A stretch of DNA of 64,000 bases from HLUCCA09 sp038745585. GTDB taxonomy: Bacteria; Pseudomonadota; Alphaproteobacteria; Rhodobacterales; Rhodobacteraceae. This document shows, piece after piece, positions 59,726 through 64,000 of this stretch. Position 1 is the first letter of the stretch, and each line of letters starts with the position of its first letter. The stretch spans positions 248,001-312,000 of the forward strand of contig JBCDLH010000001.1 in NCBI GenBank assembly GCA_038745585.1, in the 5' to 3' direction. The position numbers and the translations under genes are program-made. The notes beneath the pieces were generated by a model. That model saw only the letters and a program-made list of their open reading frames with translations. It made no database searches and was not told the DNA's origin.

Positions 59726-61171
59726 GTGGAGCGCGGCTTTTTCATCAACGGGGCGTGGGAGACGCCACCCGGCACGCGCTTTGACATCCGCAATCCAGCG
59801 ACCGGCGCGCGCGTTGGCAGCGCGCTCCTGGCCGATGACGCCGTGGTCGACCGGGCCGTGGCGGCCGCAGAGCGCGCGGCACCGGACCTTGCCGCCATGG
59901 GCGCCCCGGCCCGGGCCGAAATCTTGCGCCGCGCGGCGGACCTTGTCGATGCCCGCACCAACGAGATCGCGCGCCTCTTGACGCTCGAGCAGGGCAAGCC
60001 CGTTCCCGATAACGTCAAAGAGATCCGCTTCGGCGCAGAGGTATTGCGCTACTACGCCGGCGAGGCGACCCGGATCTTCGGCGCGCTCCGCCCCGCAGCC
60101 GCATCCGACATCCGCAATCTGGAGAGCTATCATCCCATCGGGGTCGCAGCGGCCATTGTACCCTGGAATTACCCGGTGGACCTCTATTGCTGGAAGGTCG
60201 GCCCCGCGCTCGCCGCTGGCTGCCCCATCGTCGTAAAGCCACCGCATGAGACGCCGCTCGCCATCGCGTTGCTCGTCGACTGCTTGCATGAGGCGGGCGT
60301 CCCCCCGGGCGCTTTGGCCGATATCCCCGGCACCGGGCCCGGCGCCGGGGCGACGCTCGCCGCGCATCCGCGCGTGCGCGTCATATCGGCGACGGCCTCC
60401 GTTCCCGCGGGGCAGGAGATCCTGCGCGCCTCGGCAGCCAACCTCAAGCGGACCTGCCTGGAGCTTGGCGGCCACGCGCCCTTCATCGTCACCGCGGATG
60501 CCGATCTCGAAGAGGCTGCAAAGGCTGCGCATCGCCGCGCCTACTCCAACATGGGCCAAATCTGTATCACGGTGAACCGGGTGCTGGTCGACGCGCGCGT
60601 CCACGCCGATTTCGCCGCCCGCCTCGCCGAACTGGCCGACGCGACAGAGCTGGGCGACGGTTCGGAGGCAGGCGTGGCCTACGGTCCCGTCCTCCACCAG
60701 GGCGTGATCGACCGGACCGAGGCCCATATCGCCGATGCGGTTGCCAAAGGCGGGCGGCTCATCGCCGGCGGCGCGCGGCCCGCCGGCGCGCTTGCGGCGG
60801 GGACGTTCTTTCGCCCCACCGTGATCGACGACGCGCCGCTCGACAGCCTGCCCATGGTCGAAGAGAGCTTTGGCCCCCTCGCCGCGATCGCACCTTACCG
60901 GAGCGAGGCGGAGATGCTGCGCATGGCCAATGCCCTCGATTACGGGCTCGCCGCCTACATCTATGGTCGCGATCTGGAGCGTCTGTGGTCGCTCGCCGAA
61001 CGGCTCGAATTCGGCGCCGTCGGCGTCAATGTCAACGACACGAGCGAGTTGCAGGCCCCGTTTGGCGGCTGGAAGAGAAGCGGGCTCGGGCGCGAACTCG
61101 GCCCGGAGGGCCTCGACGCCTATCTCGAGCCAAAGCACCTCAAGATCCGCCTGCGCGACGCCCTCGCCTAG
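59726..61171 (+). CDS. Aldehyde dehydrogenase family protein
   Basis: 481 residues from the GTG at 59726. NAD(P)-dependent aldehyde dehydrogenase: IVPWNYPVDLYCWKVGPALAAG, general-base Glu in ELGGHAP, catalytic Cys in NMGQICITVNRV, and ESFGPLAAI. The G-x-G-like cofactor loop reads SATASVPAGQ, with Ala where Gly is usual. Last gene of the operon; it would oxidise an aldehyde derived from the sugar part to an acid. Confidence 0.92.
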   Translation: MERGFFINGAWETPPGTRFDIRNPATGARVGSALLADDAVVDRAVAAAERAAPDLAAMGAPARAEILRRAADLVDARTNEIARLLTLEQGKPVPDNVKEIRFGAEVLRYYAGEATRIFGALRPAAASDIRNLESYHPIGVAAAIVPWNYPVDLYCWKVGPALAAGCPIVVKPPHETPLAIALLVDCLHEAGVPPGALADIPGTGPGAGATLAAHPRVRVISATASVPAGQEILRASAANLKRTCLELGGHAPFIVTADADLEEAAKAAHRRAYSNMGQICITVNRVLVDARVHADFAARLAELADATELGDGSEAGVAYGPVLHQGVIDRTEAHIADAVAKGGRLIAGGARPAGALAAGTFFRPTVIDDAPLDSLPMVEESFGPLAAIAPYRSEAEMLRMANALDYGLAAYIYGRDLERLWSLAERLEFGAVGVNVNDTSELQAPFGGWKRSGLGRELGPEGLDAYLEPKHLKIRLRDALA

Positions 61172-61186
61172 GCCGCGCGCCCCCCA

Positions 61187-61209
61187 CCCATCATCTTGGT
61201 CCAAATACT
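61187..61209. repeat. Second copy of the CATCATCTTGG intergenic motif
   Basis: A 23-bp block, two mismatches from 898-920, begins 16 nt after the aldehyde dehydrogenase stop in the 89-nt gap between convergent genes. Unlike the first copy it is not followed by a perfect GC hairpin. No other terminator is visible between the two operons. Confidence 0.6.
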
Positions 61210-61260
61210 CAAATCGAAGCTCGACCGCCCCGCGCCACACCGCTTGCGGCGCGGCAACGC

Positions 61261-62037
61261 TCACTCGCGCTCCGGCCCTCTCACCGCGCGCAACCAGCCC
61301 AGCGTCTCCTCGGTCACGCCACGCGGCTTGTACTCCGCGCCGAGCGGCGCGCCATAGCCGAGTGCGCGGATCCGCTCAAAGACATACGCATAATCCACCT
61401 CGCCCTGGTCCGGCGGGCCGCGATCGGGAACGGAGGCGAACTGGATATGCCCGATCCGGGGGAGATGACGCTCCAGCCGGTGGCTGAGATCCCCTTCGAG
61501 GAGCTGGACGTGATAGCAGTCGAACATCAGCTGGACCGTGTCGCGCCCGACCGCGTCGAGGATGGCAATGGCCTGATCGGTACGGGAGAGAAAGTAGCCT
61601 GGCGCGTCGTAGCCGTTCAACGGCTCAATGAGCAGGCCGATGCCGTGCGGCGCGGCGCGGTCGGCCGCATAGCGAAGGTTCGACACGAACGCAGCCTCGG
61701 CGTCCGCGCCCTGTGTAAAGCCCGCCATGACATGGACATTTTTTGCGCCAATCGCAGCGGCATAGGAGACGGCGCGATCTATCGCGGCGCGGGCCTCGGC
61801 CTCGCGGCCCGGAAGGGCGCTGAGCCCATTCTCGCCTGCCGCGACATCTCCCCGTTCGGTGTTTAGGCCAAGCATCGGCAACCCGGTCTCGCGGAGCGCG
61901 TCGGCCACCGCCTCGGGCGCCACGGCATAGGGCCAGTGACACTCGACCGCGTCAAAACCCGCGCGATGGGCCGCTCGGATCGCATCCGGGAGGGCGAGAT
62001 CGGCCCAGAGAAAGCCGAGATTGGCCGAAAACCTCAT
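61261..62037 (-). CDS. otnI: 2-oxo-tetronate isomerase (hydroxypyruvate isomerase-like)
   Basis: 258 residues from the ATG at 62037, in an ATGA overlap with otnC. Xylose-isomerase-like TIM barrel of the Hyi/OtnI family: ANLGFLWADLALPDAI, EPLNGYDAPGYFLSRT with the metal Glu, MFDCYHVQLLEGDL with Asp/His ligands, and GAEYKPRG. OtnI interconverts 2-oxo- and 3-oxo-tetronates in D-erythronate/L-threonate breakdown. The neighbours otnC, denD and ltnD favour this over hydroxypyruvate isomerase. Confidence 0.87.
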   Translation of the reverse strand: MRFSANLGFLWADLALPDAIRAAHRAGFDAVECHWPYAVAPEAVADALRETGLPMLGLNTERGDVAAGENGLSALPGREAEARAAIDRAVSYAAAIGAKNVHVMAGFTQGADAEAAFVSNLRYAADRAAPHGIGLLIEPLNGYDAPGYFLSRTDQAIAILDAVGRDTVQLMFDCYHVQLLEGDLSHRLERHLPRIGHIQFASVPDRGPPDQGEVDYAYVFERIRALGYGAPLGAEYKPRGVTEETLGWLRAVRGPERE

Positions 62038-62681
62038 GCCTCCCAATCCACGTCGAACTTGGTGACGAGGGCCTGGACCTGCGCTTCGGTGAGCTGACGC
62101 GGATTGTAGCCGCGCATAAGGATCGCCAGCCGCGACGTGTCCTCGAGCTCCTCGATGGCGTTGCACGCGCCCTCGACGTCTTTGCCCGCCACCACCGGCC
62201 CGTGATTGGCGAGCATGACCGCCGAGCGCTTGCCGGCGAGCCCGCGCACCGCCTCGCCCATCGCCGGATCTCCGGGCAGGAAAAACGGCAGGAGCTTGAC
62301 CTTACCGAGCTTCATCAGCGCGTAGGGCGTGAGCGGCGGCAAGAAGTTATCCGGATCGACATCGGGCATCATCGACCAAGCGACCGAGTGGCAGGAATGC
62401 AGGTGCACAACCGCGCCTGTCGTCGCGCGCGTATCGTAAAACGCGGTGTGGAGCGGCATTTCCTTGGTCGGCTTGTCCCCGTCGATCAATATCCCCGCCG
62501 CATCAAAGCGGCTGAGGCGCGCGGGGTCGAGCCGGCCAAAGCTTGTGCCCGTGGGCGAAACGAGGAGCCCGCCATCCTCGGTCCGCGCGGAAATGTTGCC
62601 CGTGCTGCCGCCGGTCAACCCACGGTCGAACATGGATTTCGCCAAAAGGCAGATCTGCTCGCGGAGCTGAGCTTCGGTCAT
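62034..62681 (-). CDS. otnC: 3-oxo-tetronate 4-phosphate decarboxylase (class II aldolase family)
   Basis: 215 residues from the ATG at 62681 (GGGAGG just upstream; a TTG 30 nt earlier is in frame). Class II aldolase/adducin fold: GNISAR phosphate loop (GGSTGNISARTEDGG), metal His pair in VVHLHSCHSVAWS and the distal ANHGPVVAG His. OtnC decarboxylates 3-oxo-tetronate 4-phosphate to DHAP in the four-carbon acid-sugar pathway. A 129-nt gap separates it from denD, where the kinase gene otnK might be expected but is absent. Confidence 0.87.
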   Translation of the reverse strand: MTEAQLREQICLLAKSMFDRGLTGGSTGNISARTEDGGLLVSPTGTSFGRLDPARLSRFDAAGILIDGDKPTKEMPLHTAFYDTRATTGAVVHLHSCHSVAWSMMPDVDPDNFLPPLTPYALMKLGKVKLLPFFLPGDPAMGEAVRGLAGKRSAVMLANHGPVVAGKDVEGACNAIEELEDTSRLAILMRGYNPRQLTEAQVQALVTKFDVDWEA

Positions 62682-62810
62682 GGGGCCTCCCGAGGATTGG
62701 GGCGCGGGCAAGAGGTCGCTGCCCGATGACCTTGCCGAAATCCACAGCGGGCGCCAGGGGCCGCGGGCCTCCGCGTCCGAATGTGGCGTCCAGGCCGTCC
62801 CGCATGCCGA

Positions 62811-63800
62811 TCATCGACGCGCCCCGGGCGGCGCATCGTCTTCCAGATAGACGCGGATCAGGTCGTCGGGCGACCTTTCGGCCGTAAAACCGAGCGCCGT
62901 CGCGGCCTCGGCGGTAAAGGCGCGGGGCCAGCTTGCGATGATGCGGGCAATCTCGGCGTCGGGCGCATCTGTGATCAGCGCTGTGGCCTCGGGCCCGGCG
63001 ACCCGGCCAAGCGCCGCGATCATCTCGGCGACCGTCGTCTCGACCCCGGGCATCGTCAGCGTGCGGCGCGGGCCGATGGCGGCGCTGTCGAGCCCGGCCG
63101 CATGGAGCAGGAACCCAACAGCGGCGCGCGGGCTCGCAAGCCAATGCTTGGTGTCGCGCGACACCGGCAGCGTGCTCGGCTGCCCGGCCAGCGGCTCACG
63201 CAGGATGCCCGAAAAAAAGCCAGACGCCGCCGCGTTGGGCTGACCGGGGCGGATCACAACAGTCGGCAAGCGCACGCCAATCCCATCGAGAAAGCCTCGC
63301 CTGGAATAGTCGTCGAGCAAAAGCTCGGCGATGGCCTTTTGCGTGCCATAGCTCGTCTGCGGTGCGCGAATATGGTCGTCTGAGATCGGATCGGGCAGCG
63401 GCGCGCCGTAGACGGCGAGCGAGGAGGCAAAGACGAGGCGTGGGGTGTAGCCATCTTCGAGGTGCGCTTGGCAGATCGCATCGAAGAGCGCGCGCGTGGC
63501 ATCGAGATTGATGGCATAGCCCTTGTCGAAGTCACGCTCCGCCTCGCCCGAGACGATGGCCGCGAGATGAAAGATCACGTCTGGCCGCTCGGCAATGAGC
63601 GCCTCCGCCGTCCCCTCCACGGCGATGTCGCGCGCCTCGGCTGTGCAGAGGCCTTCACCGCCCTCGGGGACCACCGGCACCGCGATATCGACAAGGTGCA
63701 CCCTGGTCAGAAGCGTTTCGGCGACGGCTCGCTCGCTGATCAGGCGCGCGGTCAGCTTTGCGCCGATCATGCCACCCGCACCGAGGATCAGAACACGCAT
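62811..63800 (-). CDS. denD: D-erythronate dehydrogenase
   Basis: 329 residues. Extended SDR (NAD-dependent epimerase fold): GAGGMIGAKL cofactor loop, HLAAIVSGEAERDFDKGY, FASSLAVYG and catalytic SYGTQK (Tyr/Lys), then RLPTVVIRPGQPN, all typical of DenD. It oxidises D-erythronate to the 2-oxo acid, feeding otnI/otnC. 15 nt downstream of the ltnD stop on the same strand. Confidence 0.9.
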   Translation of the reverse strand: MRVLILGAGGMIGAKLTARLISERAVAETLLTRVHLVDIAVPVVPEGGEGLCTAEARDIAVEGTAEALIAERPDVIFHLAAIVSGEAERDFDKGYAINLDATRALFDAICQAHLEDGYTPRLVFASSLAVYGAPLPDPISDDHIRAPQTSYGTQKAIAELLLDDYSRRGFLDGIGVRLPTVVIRPGQPNAAASGFFSGILREPLAGQPSTLPVSRDTKHWLASPRAAVGFLLHAAGLDSAAIGPRRTLTMPGVETTVAEMIAALGRVAGPEATALITDAPDAEIARIIASWPRAFTAEAATALGFTAERSPDDLIRVYLEDDAPPGARR

Positions 63801-63815
63801 CGCGCGGCCCCAGCG

Positions 63816-64000
63816 CTAGGTTTCGCCGGGCAGGGAAAGGCCGGCTTGGCGGGCATAGACCTTGGCGATGGCCGCATCATCCTCGCCACCAAGACCCATC
63901 TCGACCGCCTTGCGGTATTGCGACAGCGCCGTCGCGGCGATCGGGGTCTCGAGCCCCGCGCCCTCGGCAATCGCCTGGACAATACCCAGGTCCTTGGGCC
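63816..64000 (-). CDS. ltnD: L-threonate dehydrogenase-type protein, C-terminal end (cut by window end)
   Basis: About 61 residues: KDLGIVQAIAEGAGLETPIAATALSQYRKAVE in pattern, then KVYARQAGLSLPG. This is the end of a beta-hydroxyacid dehydrogenase (HIBADH family), with the helical-domain KDLG motif. Beside denD and otnCI it is most likely LtnD, which oxidises L-threonate. The rest lies outside the window, so family members such as tartronate semialdehyde reductase remain possible. Confidence 0.78.
   Translation of the reverse strand, partial: PKDLGIVQAIAEGAGLETPIAATALSQYRKAVEMGLGGEDDAAIAKVYARQAGLSLPGET

Overview
The window is a GC-rich (roughly 60-65 % by eye) stretch of an alphaproteobacterial chromosome, most likely a Rhodobacteraceae/Roseobacter-group species. 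The support is CcrM with GANTC sites upstream, DUF1127 and DUF4170 small proteins, the pmbA-cysQ-DUF4170-waaA-lpxK gene order, and abundant ABC and TRAP importers. Coding density is very high, many genes overlap by 4 nt (ATGA/GTGA), and I see no rRNA, tRNA, CRISPR array, transposase or prophage.

Layout. 1-7.8 kb: a galactoside catabolic operon (GH4 alpha-galactosidase end, IlvD/Edd-type sugar-acid dehydratase, SDR sugar dehydrogenase, KDGal kinase, KDPGal aldolase, SMP-30 lactonase, GH42 beta-galactosidase), a complete oxidative De Ley-Doudoroff-type galactose route with its glycosidases. 8-10 kb: a DUF1127 small protein, an unusual membrane-bound winged-helix protein and two secreted hypotheticals. 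10.3-14.7 kb: housekeeping (rnhB, ccrM, mutY, DUF721/DciA, DsbA). 14.8-21.4 kb: a minus-strand envelope/maintenance block (lpxK, waaA, DUF4170, cysQ, pmbA, DUF2125). 21.6-28 kb: SDR and enoyl-CoA hydratase pair, aspartate dehydrogenase, class III aminotransferase, and a polar amino-acid ABC importer. 28-36 kb: an oligopeptide-type ABC importer, a cytosolic-looking peptidoglycan-binding-domain protein, and a second, orphan solute-binding protein.

36-41 kb: a nitroreductase-methyltransferase fusion, then a DctPQM-type TRAP transporter behind a 17-bp inverted repeat. 41-50.5 kb: remnant of a type II NADH dehydrogenase, an NtrC-like regulator without the sigma-54 contact motif plus a sensor kinase, then an oxalate/formate-antiporter-family MFS protein, a YdeP-type molybdopterin oxidoreductase, a small winged-helix protein and FdhD. 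This looks like a C1/C2-acid sensing, uptake and oxidation locus. 50.6-51.2 kb: a truncated saccharopine-dehydrogenase-like gene and a DCC thiol-disulfide protein.

51.4-61.2 kb: one GntR-controlled, tightly overlapped operon: BMP/nucleoside-type ABC importer, isochorismatase-family hydrolase, PfkB kinase, nucleoside-phosphorylase-family enzyme, SIS-domain isomerase and aldehyde dehydrogenase. It reads as an uptake and degradation pathway for a nucleoside-like compound that I cannot match to a named pathway. 61.2-64 kb: the convergent four-carbon acid-sugar (D-erythronate/L-threonate) genes otnI, otnC, denD and the end of ltnD. The best candidates for undescribed biology are the 51.4-61.2 kb catabolon, the nitroreductase-methyltransferase fusion, the formate/oxalate locus with its GAFTGA-less regulator, and the membrane winged-helix protein.
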